Assembly (NCBI GenBank): GCA_025929595.1 | Contig: JAICQA010000065.1 | Span: forward strand, 1 to 10,202 | DNA: 10,202 nucleotides | Source: Xanthobacteraceae bacterium | GTDB taxonomy: Bacteria; Pseudomonadota; Alphaproteobacteria; Rhizobiales; Xanthobacteraceae | Direction of reading: 5' to 3' | In this document: piece by piece, positions 1 through 6,441 of the stretch | Layout: each line of letters begins with the position of its first letter | How positions within the stretch are numbered: position 1 is the first letter of the stretch | Position numbers and translations under genes: made by a program | Notes under the pieces: model-generated | The model's input: the letters and a program-made list of their open reading frames with translations, nothing else | What the model was told of the DNA's origin: nothing | Database searches by the model: none

Positions 1-390
1 CCCGCGGAGCCGCAATGAGGGCAGGCCGAACACGACGCCGAGCAGCGCGCCAACGACGGCCGCCGCCGGCAGCGTGACCCAGAACGGCGCATTCCATTCC
101 TTGAACAGGATGCCGACGGTGAAAGCGCCGGCCGCCAAGAGCCCGGCATGGCCGAGCGAAATCTGCCCGGCATAGCCGGTGAGCAGCATCAGCGAGAGCG
201 CGCCAATGACGGCAAGAAACACCTGGTTGGCGAGGTCGAGATGGAAGCTGCCCGCAAAGAACGGAAAGGCGAGCAGCAGCAGCGCCAGCGCCGCCGCGAA
301 CGCGCGCTGCCAGCGCGTCTCGATCAGCCGGAAGTCCTGCGCATAACTCGTGCGGAAATAGCCGCTCGACCGCGGCGGCACCCTAGACAC
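1..390 (-). CDS. livM: Branched-chain amino acid-type ABC transporter permease LivM, N-terminal part (runs off left edge)
   Basis: Inner-membrane permease of the HAAT (LivM) family, which pairs with LivH to form the channel of a Liv-type ABC importer. The first 130 codons are visible and the frame is open to base 1, so the C-terminal half lies outside the window. The protein starts with a polar stretch of about 29 residues. A hydrophobic helix follows at about 30-46, then the LivM signature TGYAGQISLGHAG at about 71-83 and the GLPSLRLRG motif at 122-130. I chose the GTG at 390-388 because AGGGAGGA lies 8 nt upstream on this strand. With that start, the gene overlaps the livH stop by 8 bp, typical of translational coupling. 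An in-frame GTG at 381-379 is the alternative. The family is certain; the substrate cannot be read from the permease, and the neighbouring acyl-CoA synthetase argues for an organic acid rather than an amino acid. Confidence 0.93.
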   Translation of the reverse strand, partial: MSRVPPRSSGYFRTSYAQDFRLIETRWQRAFAAALALLLLAFPFFAGSFHLDLANQVFLAVIGALSLMLLTGYAGQISLGHAGLLAAGAFTVGILFKEWNAPFWVTLPAAAVVGALLGVVFGLPSLRLRG

Positions 391-1255
391 GGTCGAGTTC
401 CTCCCTGGTGCCGAACAGGCCCCACGGCCGCACGACCAGCATGGCGATCAGCACCAGGAACGGCACCACGTCCGACAGAAGCGGATCGACATAATGAATC
501 ATCATCACCTCGGCGAAGGCGATGATCAGCGCGCCGACGAGTGCGCCGAGCAGGCTGTCGAGCCCACCGACCAGCGCCGCGGGAAACGCCTTCAGCCCAA
601 TGATGACCATGGTGGCGTCAAGCCCGGAATCGAGCGAGATCAGGATGCCGGCGAGCGCGCCGGTGAAGGTGGCGAGACTCCAGGTCAGCGCATAGACCGT
701 GTGCAGGCTGATGCCGCGCTGCGCGGCGAGCAGCGGGTTCTGCCCCGCTGCGCGCATGCGGATGCCCCAGCGCCCGAAGCGCAGGAAAATGAATAGCCCG
801 CCATAGACCAGCGCCGTAGTCGCAATCAGCAGCGACGCAAAGATGGAAATGCGGCCGCCGCCCGGCAGTGCGAAAGTTACATTCGAGAAACCGAGCGCTT
901 CGATGGGATATTGCTGCTGCGCCGACCAGAACAGGATTGCGAGCCCGCGGATCAGCACGCCCAGCGCGATCGTGGTGAGCACGGCCGCCAGCACCATCTC
1001 GCCGGTCATGCGCCGCATGAGAAAGACATAGATGAGCGCGCCGACCGTCAGGCTCAGCGCCAGCGCGACGGCGATCGCCACCGCAGGGTTGCCGGAGAAT
1101 AGCGACGCGGTGGTCACGAGCAGATACGAGCACAGCATCATCAGCTCGCCATGCGCGAGATTGAGCACGCGGCTGACGCGATAGATCAGCACATAGCCGC
1201 AGGCGATCAGCGCGTAGATCGCGGCGAGCACGACGATATTGACCGCAAGCTGCAA
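383..1255 (-). CDS. livH: Branched-chain amino acid-type ABC transporter permease LivH
   Basis: Inner-membrane permease of the HAAT (LivH) family and partner of the LivM that follows. Seen: an N-terminal helix with YALIACGYVLIYRVSRVLNLAHGE (the usual LivH 'YALxAxGxxLIYxxxxxxNxAHGE' pattern), alternating hydrophobic segments to the end, a cytoplasmic coupling loop MRAAGQNPLLAAQRGIS, and a C-terminal VRPWGLFG. From the TTG at 1255-1253 the product is 290 residues, the usual family length, and begins MQLAVNIVVLAAIY as LivH proteins do. The frame also contains an ATG at 1309-1307 (308 residues), but that codon lies in the strong stem-loop at 1282-1309 and would add 18 polar residues atypical of LivH. 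Neither start has a good Shine-Dalgarno sequence, so the exact start is uncertain. It lies 81 bp after the binding-protein gene and overlaps livM by 8 bp, within one operon. Confidence 0.93.
   Translation of the reverse strand: MQLAVNIVVLAAIYALIACGYVLIYRVSRVLNLAHGELMMLCSYLLVTTASLFSGNPAVAIAVALALSLTVGALIYVFLMRRMTGEMVLAAVLTTIALGVLIRGLAILFWSAQQQYPIEALGFSNVTFALPGGGRISIFASLLIATTALVYGGLFIFLRFGRWGIRMRAAGQNPLLAAQRGISLHTVYALTWSLATFTGALAGILISLDSGLDATMVIIGLKAFPAALVGGLDSLLGALVGALIIAFAEVMMIHYVDPLLSDVVPFLVLIAMLVVRPWGLFGTREELDRV
399..406 (-). promoter_or_regulatory. Shine-Dalgarno sequence of livM inside the livH 3' end
   Basis: AGGGAGGA on the minus strand lies 8 nt before the GTG at 390-388, inside the last codons of livH. 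The identical octamer precedes the substrate-binding protein gene at 2500-2507. It supports the 8-bp overlapping start of livM over the GTG 9 nt further on. Confidence 0.7.
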
Positions 1256-1281
1256 GGGCGCGACCCGTTCAGGCGAGGAAC

Positions 1282-1309
1282 ATGCGCCCGGCTTGAGAGC
1301 CGGGCGCAT
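1282..1309 (-). promoter_or_regulatory. Perfect 12-bp stem-loop between the binding-protein gene and livH
   Basis: ATGCGCCCGGCT (1282-1293) and AGCCGGGCGCAT (1298-1309) are exact reverse complements separated by a 4-nt loop. The stem is GC-rich and lies 27 bp after the stop of the substrate-binding protein gene. On neither strand does a T-run follow, so it is not a canonical intrinsic terminator. Such intercistronic stems after periplasmic binding-protein genes are known to protect the upstream message from 3' decay and so give more binding protein than permease; that role is inferred here. Partial termination is the other possibility. Confidence 0.7.
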
Positions 1310-1336
1310 GCGGTATGAAGCGGCCGGAGGACGCCG

Positions 1337-2494
1337 TTACTTCACGTCGTAAGACCACCAGTCTTTCGCCACCACGATCGCCTTCTTGCCCGCGTCCCAG
1401 CGATAGACGCGATAGAACTGCTTGGTGCGGAAGTGATTGTCCTTGGTCCATTCGATCGGTCCGCCGCGCAGACCTTTCAGGTCCACTTTCAGATTCTGCA
1501 TCGAGGCCTGCACCTTGGCGGCGTCCGCGGGCCAGCCGGCGCCCTTCATTGCCGCCTCGATCACCATGCCGGCGATCCAGCCTTCGCTCATCTGCTCGGC
1601 TGGGTACTTGCCGCCAGCCTTCTTCACCGCTTCGCGGATTTCCTGGTGGATCGGCAGATTGTCCTGATAGAGCGAGTTGGCGCCGACCACGAACAGCTTC
1701 GGATCGGTCAGCCGCTGCAATTCGCCTTCGGCTTCGAGATGCGCCCAGGTGACGTAGTCGCCCTTCCAGTCGAGCCGGCGCAGCGCTTCGAGCGTGCGCA
1801 CCTGCGTCACCCACGGCGCCCAGGAGAACACCCAGTTGGCGTCCGCCTCCTTGAGCTTGGTGGCGAACGGCGTGTAGTCCGGCGTCGGCGGCGGGATCAC
1901 TTCGAGCCCGACAACCTTGAAGCCGAATTCGGGCGCGATCTTCTGCGCATATTCCATCTCGCCGCGTGACAGCGGGATCGCCATGGCCGCGAGCCCGAGC
2001 TTCACGTCGCCCTTCGCCGTCTCCTTGATGAAGCTGAGCGAGGCGCGGCTGTCGAAATTCGCCGCATAGGCCGTGGTGCAGAATTGCAGCGGATCGGCCG
2101 GCGGATAGACGTCCTTCGGGCAGACACCGCTCGCGAACAGGAGCGGGATACTGGCTCGCTTCGACTCCGCGACCGTCGGCGCGTAGGTCGAGGACAGGCT
2201 GGCATTGATCAGCAGCACCGCGTCCTCTTCCGAGGTGAGGCGCTTCATGTTGGCGGCGGCTTTCGATGGCTGCGCCGAGTCGTCGAGGAAGACGAGCTTG
2301 ATCGGCTTGCCGTTCACGCCGCCATTGGCGTTCACCCGGTCGATATAGATGCGCAGCGCTTCCATCGCCGGCGCATAGGTGCTGGCCGGCGGGCCGGTGA
2401 GCGCGGCGGTGATGCCGACGACATAGGCGTCCTGTGCCGCCGCCGGCGCGGCGAGACTCGCGGCCAGCGCCGCAATCGCAATCTTCACTCGCAT
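1337..2494 (-). CDS. ABC transporter periplasmic substrate-binding protein (Peripla_BP_6 / LivK-like)
   Basis: Periplasmic receptor that delivers ligand to the LivHM permease. The 385-residue product starts with a classic Sec signal peptide: MRVK, a hydrophobic alanine-rich core, and an AAA-Q cleavage site near residue 20. The mature protein opens with YVVGITAALTGPPASTYAPAMEALRIYIDRVNANGGVNG, the standard start of type-I fold LivJ/LivK-like proteins. Two cysteines (125 and 139, in GVCPKDVYPP..LQFC) could form a disulfide. Length and order match the family. The ATG at 2494-2492 is preceded by AGGGAGGA with 5-nt spacing. It begins 39 bp after the acyl-CoA synthetase stop, so the two are probably co-transcribed. 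The ligand is unknown; the operon partner suggests a carboxylic acid that is later thioesterified, rather than leucine. Confidence 0.95.
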   Translation of the reverse strand: MRVKIAIAALAASLAAPAAAQDAYVVGITAALTGPPASTYAPAMEALRIYIDRVNANGGVNGKPIKLVFLDDSAQPSKAAANMKRLTSEEDAVLLINASLSSTYAPTVAESKRASIPLLFASGVCPKDVYPPADPLQFCTTAYAANFDSRASLSFIKETAKGDVKLGLAAMAIPLSRGEMEYAQKIAPEFGFKVVGLEVIPPPTPDYTPFATKLKEADANWVFSWAPWVTQVRTLEALRRLDWKGDYVTWAHLEAEGELQRLTDPKLFVVGANSLYQDNLPIHQEIREAVKKAGGKYPAEQMSEGWIAGMVIEAAMKGAGWPADAAKVQASMQNLKVDLKGLRGGPIEWTKDNHFRTKQFYRVYRWDAGKKAIVVAKDWWSYDVK

Positions 2495-2533
2495 GGTCTT
2501 CCTCCCTGTTTCTCGGCTTGTTTGGACGGCCCG

Positions 2534-4420
2534 CTATCCTTGCAGCGCACCGCCGACTTCTTCCGCGAGGCGCCGCTCCTCGCGGTCGTCATACATGGCC
2601 TCGATCAGCGTCTTGAATCGCTCCTGCATCTGGCTGCGCTTGACCTTGCGCGTGGGCGTAACCGGCTCGCCTTCTTCCTCCGGGTCGAGCGCCTTCGGCA
2701 GAATGCGGAACGCCTTGATCTGCTCGACGCGCGCGAGATCTGCGTTCGCCTTGTCGATTTCCGCGCGGATCAACTGCTCGACATATGCGTTCTCGGCCAG
2801 GCTCGTGAAGCCCGTATAGGCAATGTCGCGCCCGCGCGCCCAGTCCGCGACCGTATCGTAGTCGATCTCGACGATCGCAGTGAGATACTTGCGCCCGTGG
2901 CCGAAGACGACGGCCTCCGCCACATAGGGGCTCGCGCGCACGAGATTCTCGATGAAGGAGGGCGATAGCGTCTTGCCGCCCGAGGTCACGATGAAATCGC
3001 GCGCACGGTCGATGAGCTTGAGCGCCCCGTCGCGCCATTCCGCCACGTCGCCGGTGCGGAGCCACCCGTCGGCGCCAAGCACCGCCCGCGTCGCTTCCTC
3101 GTTCTGCCAGTAGCCTTCAAACAGGTCGGGGCTTTGCACCAGCACTTCGCCGTCGTCGGCGAGGCGCACCTGCCAGCCCGCGGGCACGCTGCCCACGTCG
3201 CCGGGGCGCGGGAAGGGGCCGCGTTGCCCTGCGATGATGCCGCCAGCGGTTTCCGTCTGACCGTACATCTCCACGACATTCACGCCGTACATGTGCCAGA
3301 GCGCCATGGTGTCGGCCGGCAGCGGCGCGCCGCCCGAGATGACGACCTGCAATTGATCGAAGCCGAGCTTGTTCAGGACCGGCCGGAACACCAGCCGGTG
3401 GCAGAGCGCATAGAGCGCCCGGTCGGCGCTAGTGGCGCTGCCGTTCCAACGCCGGCGTGCGTGACGACGCGCGATCTTGAGTGCCGTCTGGTAGAGCGCG
3501 CGCTTGAACGGCGACGTGTTGACGATGCCGACCAGCACATGCGAGGCGAATTTTTGCAGGTAGCGCGGCACGGTGAACAGGATCGTCGGTGCCACTTCGA
3601 ATAGCGTCGTGGTGAAATCCTCGATGTCCTCGCCGAAATGCGGCACAAGCCGCGAGATCAGCGGCAGCGTGACGGCGATATCGCGCCCGAGCACGTGGCA
3701 GAGAGGCAGATAAACCACCGTGCGATGCTCGCGCTCCGCGAGCGTCGGATAGATGTCGATGAGGTTCGCGGTCGCTGCGAGATGCTTGCCATGCGTGACC
3801 AGCGCGCCTTTCGGATGTCCAGTGGTGCCCGAAGTGTAAACGATGAAAGCGGGGTCGTCGGGCGCGATCTTCGCGGTCTGGGCCTCCAACCAGCCGAGGT
3901 CGGGCTCGCCCGCCGCCACCAGCAGATCGCCGTAGCTGGAGAGCTTCGGGTGCTCGTAGTCGAACATTGCGGAGGAATCGATGGTCACAATCCAGCGCAG
4001 CGCCGGCAGCCGGTCCGCGATCGGCAGCAGCTTGTCGACATATTCCTGGTCTTCGGCGATGAACAGGACCGCTCCGCCGTCCTTCATCTGGTATTCGACT
4101 TCACTCGAAGACGCCGTCGGATAGATGCCGTAGACGATCGCGCCCAGCGACTGCGCGGCGAGATCGCACACCATCCATTCTTCCGTCGGATCGCCCATGA
4201 TGGCGACGCAGTCGCCTTTTTTCAGGCCGAGCGTCGCGAAGGCGCGCGCCGTACGCGCCACCAGCTCCGCGTAGATTTTCCACGTGCGTTCGCGATAGAC
4301 GCCGAGATGCTTGGCGCGGAAGGCAACGCCGTCGGGCCGCTCGCGCGCGTGGCGCACGAGCAAAGCGGGCGCCGTCATGCGGCGCAATTCAGCCGGTGAG
4401 AAGCTCGGTACCGCGGCCAT
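2534..4420 (-). CDS. AMP-forming long-chain acyl-CoA synthetase (FAA1/FadD15-type)
   Basis: ATP-dependent ligase of the ANL superfamily that converts a carboxylic acid to acyl-AMP and then acyl-CoA in the cytoplasm. In the 628-residue product: the phosphate-binding loop YTSGTTGHPKG at 195-205, MYGQTET at 385-391, WLRTGD at 453-458, the hinge region DRARDFIVTSGGK at 471-483, and the C-terminal lysine motif TPTRKVKR at 588-595. All key elements are intact, and length and motif style fit the long-chain (COG1022) branch. I prefer the ATG at 4420-4418 because AGGA lies upstream at good spacing and the 24 extra N-terminal residues of the longer reading (from 4492) run through operator-like repeats and look non-coding. 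It sits between tetR and the Liv genes. Coupling to an importer suggests the ligand is activated on entry; chain length or aromatic preference cannot be told. Confidence 0.94.
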   Translation of the reverse strand: MAAVPSFSPAELRRMTAPALLVRHARERPDGVAFRAKHLGVYRERTWKIYAELVARTARAFATLGLKKGDCVAIMGDPTEEWMVCDLAAQSLGAIVYGIYPTASSSEVEYQMKDGGAVLFIAEDQEYVDKLLPIADRLPALRWIVTIDSSAMFDYEHPKLSSYGDLLVAAGEPDLGWLEAQTAKIAPDDPAFIVYTSGTTGHPKGALVTHGKHLAATANLIDIYPTLAEREHRTVVYLPLCHVLGRDIAVTLPLISRLVPHFGEDIEDFTTTLFEVAPTILFTVPRYLQKFASHVLVGIVNTSPFKRALYQTALKIARRHARRRWNGSATSADRALYALCHRLVFRPVLNKLGFDQLQVVISGGAPLPADTMALWHMYGVNVVEMYGQTETAGGIIAGQRGPFPRPGDVGSVPAGWQVRLADDGEVLVQSPDLFEGYWQNEEATRAVLGADGWLRTGDVAEWRDGALKLIDRARDFIVTSGGKTLSPSFIENLVRASPYVAEAVVFGHGRKYLTAIVEIDYDTVADWARGRDIAYTGFTSLAENAYVEQLIRAEIDKANADLARVEQIKAFRILPKALDPEEEGEPVTPTRKVKRSQMQERFKTLIEAMYDDREERRLAEEVGGALQG

Positions 4421-4450
4421 TGGCGTTTTCCTGGTCGCGCCGTTTCCGTC

Positions 4451-4507
4451 CGGCGTACTATACGCCGTTCGGCAGCGAATTCTATAGGACAATCAAAAAT
4501 TCTATAG
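4451..4507 (-). promoter_or_regulatory. Putative TetR operator cluster/promoter upstream of the acyl-CoA synthetase
   Basis: This AT-rich island lies in the 104-bp gap between tetR and the synthetase. AATTCTATAG occurs twice, at 4478-4487 and 4498-4507, exactly 20 bp apart, so both copies face the same side of the helix. An inverted repeat CGGCGTA-CTA-TACGCCG lies at 4451-4467, about 31-47 bp before the synthetase ATG. It shares the octamer GTACTATA with the palindrome at 5186-5209, and the direct repeats share TCTATAG with it. The shared motifs on both sides of tetR suggest binding sites for that regulator. No convincing -35/-10 pair could be assigned. Confidence 0.6.
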
Positions 4508-4524
4508 CGTAATAAAATCGCAAT

Positions 4525-5160
4525 CTAGCGCCGCGAGCTCTTCTTCCGGATGCCGTCGAGCACCAGTGCGGCGAATTCCTGCGCGATCCGCTCGACCGGC
4601 GCGCCGCGTTCCTTATCGTACCAAGCAGCCACCGCGTTCACCATGCCGAGAATGGCGAGTGCCGCCAGCCGCGTATCGAGATCGGCGCGGAACTCGCCGT
4701 CCTCGACCCCCGCGCGCAGCACGTCCTGAAAGATTTTCTCGACTGCACGCGAGTGCCGCCCGATCCTTCGCCGGCTCTCCGTCGGCAGATGCCGTCGTTC
4801 GTTCAGGAACACGTTGACGTAGTCGCGCCGGTCGCGCAGCGGATTGAGGTGCGACTGAATAAGCCCGGCAGTTTTTTGGGCGGCCGTGCCGGGTGTCTCG
4901 GTGACGCTGATCGCTGCCTCAACGAAGCCCTCGACGCCGCGCGCGCACACCATTTCGAGTGCGACTTCCTTTGAAGGGAAATAGTAGTAGAGGCTCGCCT
5001 GCCGCACGCCGAGCACGTCGGCGATGTCCTGCGTTGATGCGCCGTGAAAGCCGCGCCGCGCGAAGATATGCGCGGCTGCGTCGATGATCTCCGCCCTGCG
5101 CCGCTGCCGGGTCGCGCTTGACGGTTCGTGCTTGGCCGTCTTGCTTTTTCGTTTTGCCAT
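4525..5160 (-). CDS. TetR/AcrR-family transcriptional regulator
   Basis: One-component repressor of 211 residues. After a basic tail (MAKRKSKTAK...), the TetR N-terminal DNA-binding domain spans about 19-67: RRRAEIIDAAAHIFARRGFHGAS, then the recognition helix region QDIADVLGVRQASLYYYFPSKEVAL. The C-terminal ligand-binding and dimerisation domain (about 75-205) is helical and divergent, as usual in the family; its general pattern resembles regulators of fatty acid or acyl-CoA metabolism such as KstR2, but I cannot assign a ligand. The gene is first in the minus-strand cluster and divergent from the MetE-like gene, 80 bp away. A palindrome fills that gap and related repeats precede the synthetase, so autorepression and control of both flanking units is likely. 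A plausible inducer is the transported acid or its CoA thioester (inference). The ATG at 5160-5158 has a weak GAGG upstream. Confidence 0.93.
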   Translation of the reverse strand: MAKRKSKTAKHEPSSATRQRRRAEIIDAAAHIFARRGFHGASTQDIADVLGVRQASLYYYFPSKEVALEMVCARGVEGFVEAAISVTETPGTAAQKTAGLIQSHLNPLRDRRDYVNVFLNERRHLPTESRRRIGRHSRAVEKIFQDVLRAGVEDGEFRADLDTRLAALAILGMVNAVAAWYDKERGAPVERIAQEFAALVLDGIRKKSSRR

Positions 5161-5185
5161 TGCCTCGTCGCCCGCGACCCGCTAG

Positions 5186-5209
5186 TTTATCTATAGTACT
5201 ATAGAAAAA
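5186..5209. promoter_or_regulatory. Near-perfect 24-bp palindrome, likely TetR operator in the divergent promoter region
   Basis: The core CTATAGTACTATAG (5191-5204) is a perfect palindrome. Extended to 5186-5209, 11 of 12 base pairs match, the single mismatch being 5189/5206. It sits in the 80-bp region between the divergent tetR and MetE-like starts. Size and symmetry fit TetR-family operators. TATAGT hexamers inside it, one per strand, resemble -10 elements, so bound protein would block promoters in both directions, although no good -35 boxes are visible. The half-site TCTATAG recurs upstream of the acyl-CoA synthetase. Confidence 0.75.
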
Positions 5210-5240
5210 TCCGCTCCTTTGGACAGCGTAAGGAACGTTC

Positions 5241-6356
5241 GTGAAATCCCTGCAGCCCGGCCAGCCGCCGTTTCGCGCCGATCATATCGGCAGTCTCCTG
5301 CGTCCGCCCGCCCTGCGCCAGGCATTCAAGCAACATGCCGGTGGCCATCTGTCGGATGCGGACTTTACCCGTATTCAGGACGATTGCATCCGCGCGGTCG
5401 TGCGCTTGCAGGAAGAGGCGGGATTACAAGTCGTGGCAGACGGCGAATTCCGCCGCGGCTCCTATTGGAGCCGCTTCGTCGAGGGCGTCGAGGGGTTCGA
5501 GATCCGCAAGGCCATCTTCAAGTTTCGCGACGACCGCGGTCACGAGGTCGAATTCACCGCGCCGCATGTGATTGCGCCGGTACGTCGCCTGCACCCGCTG
5601 GCGCTCGACGAGTTCACCTTCCTGCGCGATGTGACGAAGGTGACGCCCAAGATCACGCTGCCGTCGCCGTCGACCATGCATTTCTACCGGTGCAGTGAAT
5701 ATGCCGAACCTGGCATCTACCCGGACGCGCAGGCCTTCTTCGCCGATCTCGGCAAGGTCTTCCGCGAGGAGATCGCCGCGCTCGCCGCCGCCGGCTGCCG
5801 CTATGTGCAGATCGACGAGGTGGCAATTGCGCTCCTGTGCGATCCGGCGATCCGCGAGCGCGTGCAGCACGCGGGGGCGGAGCCCGACGCGCTGGTCGAT
5901 CTTTATATCGACGCCCTCAACGAAGCGGTGCGCGACTGTCCCACGGATGTTGTCATCGGCGTTCACATGTGCCGCGGCAACTTCAAGGGTCACTATCTCG
6001 CCGAGGGCGGCTATGAGTCGGTCGCCGAGCGCTTCTTTGCGCGCACCAACGTCAATCATTTCCTGCTCGAGTTCGACACGCCGCGCGCCGGCGACTTCCG
6101 GCCGCTGCGCTTCGTGCCAAAAGGAAAGGGCGTTGTCCTCGGCCTCGTCAGCAGCAAGACCCCGCAACTGGAAAGCCTCGACCTGCTCAAGCGCCGCACC
6201 GAGGAGGCGACGCAGTTCATCGATCTCGACCGCCTCGCGATCAGCCCGCAATGCGGCTTCGCCTCAACGGTGGCCGGAAATCCGGTGACCGAGGACGACG
6301 AGCGCAAGAAGCTCCGACTGGTGGTGCAGGCCGCCAAGGCGATCTGGCTGCGCTAG
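5241..6356 (+). CDS. Single-domain MetE-like methyltransferase (cobalamin-independent methionine synthase C-terminal family, YxjG-like)
   Basis: Zinc-dependent thiol alkyltransferase fold of the Meth_synt_2/COG0620 family. The 371-residue protein corresponds to the catalytic C-terminal half of MetE and lacks the MetE N-terminal half. It opens with FRADHIGSLLRPPAL, keeps VADGEFRRGSYW (66-76) and YVQIDE (188-193), and has all four expected zinc ligands: His242 and Cys244 (VHMCRGN), Glu277 (LLEFD) and Cys338 (SPQCGF). The Glu-to-Cys distance of 61 equals that in E. coli MetE (665 to 726). It is usually annotated as 5-methyltetrahydropteroyltriglutamate-homocysteine methyltransferase, but single-domain members need not make methionine; relatives include coenzyme M-linked transferases. 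The GTG start at 5241 has AAGGA 6 nt upstream. It is divergent from tetR over a shared palindrome, so a catabolic role tied to the neighbouring CoA ligase and importer is plausible but unproven. Confidence 0.9.
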   Translation: MKSLQPGQPPFRADHIGSLLRPPALRQAFKQHAGGHLSDADFTRIQDDCIRAVVRLQEEAGLQVVADGEFRRGSYWSRFVEGVEGFEIRKAIFKFRDDRGHEVEFTAPHVIAPVRRLHPLALDEFTFLRDVTKVTPKITLPSPSTMHFYRCSEYAEPGIYPDAQAFFADLGKVFREEIAALAAAGCRYVQIDEVAIALLCDPAIRERVQHAGAEPDALVDLYIDALNEAVRDCPTDVVIGVHMCRGNFKGHYLAEGGYESVAERFFARTNVNHFLLEFDTPRAGDFRPLRFVPKGKGVVLGLVSSKTPQLESLDLLKRRTEEATQFIDLDRLAISPQCGFASTVAGNPVTEDDERKKLRLVVQAAKAIWLR

Positions 6357-6376
6357 TCCGCATCGCGTTTGAAGCG

Positions 6377-6402
6377 GGAACTTTAGCCTACAGTTGCGCG
6401 TT
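6377..6402 (+). promoter_or_regulatory. EcfG-type (general stress response) promoter of the phospholipase D-like gene
   Basis: GGAAC at 6377-6381 and CGTT at 6399-6402 are separated by 17 nt. This matches the known consensus of the alphaproteobacterial general-stress sigma factor EcfG/SigT (GGAAC-N16/17-CGTT). It lies in the 85-bp gap before the PLD gene, placing transcription start near 6408-6412, about 30 nt before the ATG at 6442. It also argues against the in-frame TTG at 6394, which would fall within the promoter. Confidence 0.8.
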
Positions 6403-6441
6403 TCTTCCGGCGGCGCAGACAGGGGCTGTAACTACTCGACC

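Noticed and set aside
618..1133. Long open frame (171 codons) inside livH in another frame, and similar long frames opposite the synthetase, the MetE-like gene and the PLD gene.
   Set aside because: They are arginine/alanine-rich shadow translations typical of GC-rich coding DNA and lie within clear family members.
1282..1320. Intrinsic terminator after the substrate-binding protein gene.
   Set aside because: The stem is strong but no T-run follows on either strand, and livH and livM clearly continue the operon.
4421..4492. N-terminal extension of the acyl-CoA synthetase to 4492.
   Set aside because: The extension reads through the direct and inverted operator-like repeats, and a Shine-Dalgarno-like AGGA precedes the ATG at 4420.
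5232..5240. GGAACGTTC before the MetE-like gene as another EcfG promoter.
   Set aside because: No CGTT lies 16-17 nt downstream, and the sequence is the ribosome binding region of the gene.
6394..6441. Longer phospholipase D-like reading frame from a TTG at 6394, adding 16 residues.
   Set aside because: The TTG falls inside the predicted EcfG promoter, overlapping the spacer and adjoining the -10 element; the extra residues do not resemble the family. ATG 6442 fits better.
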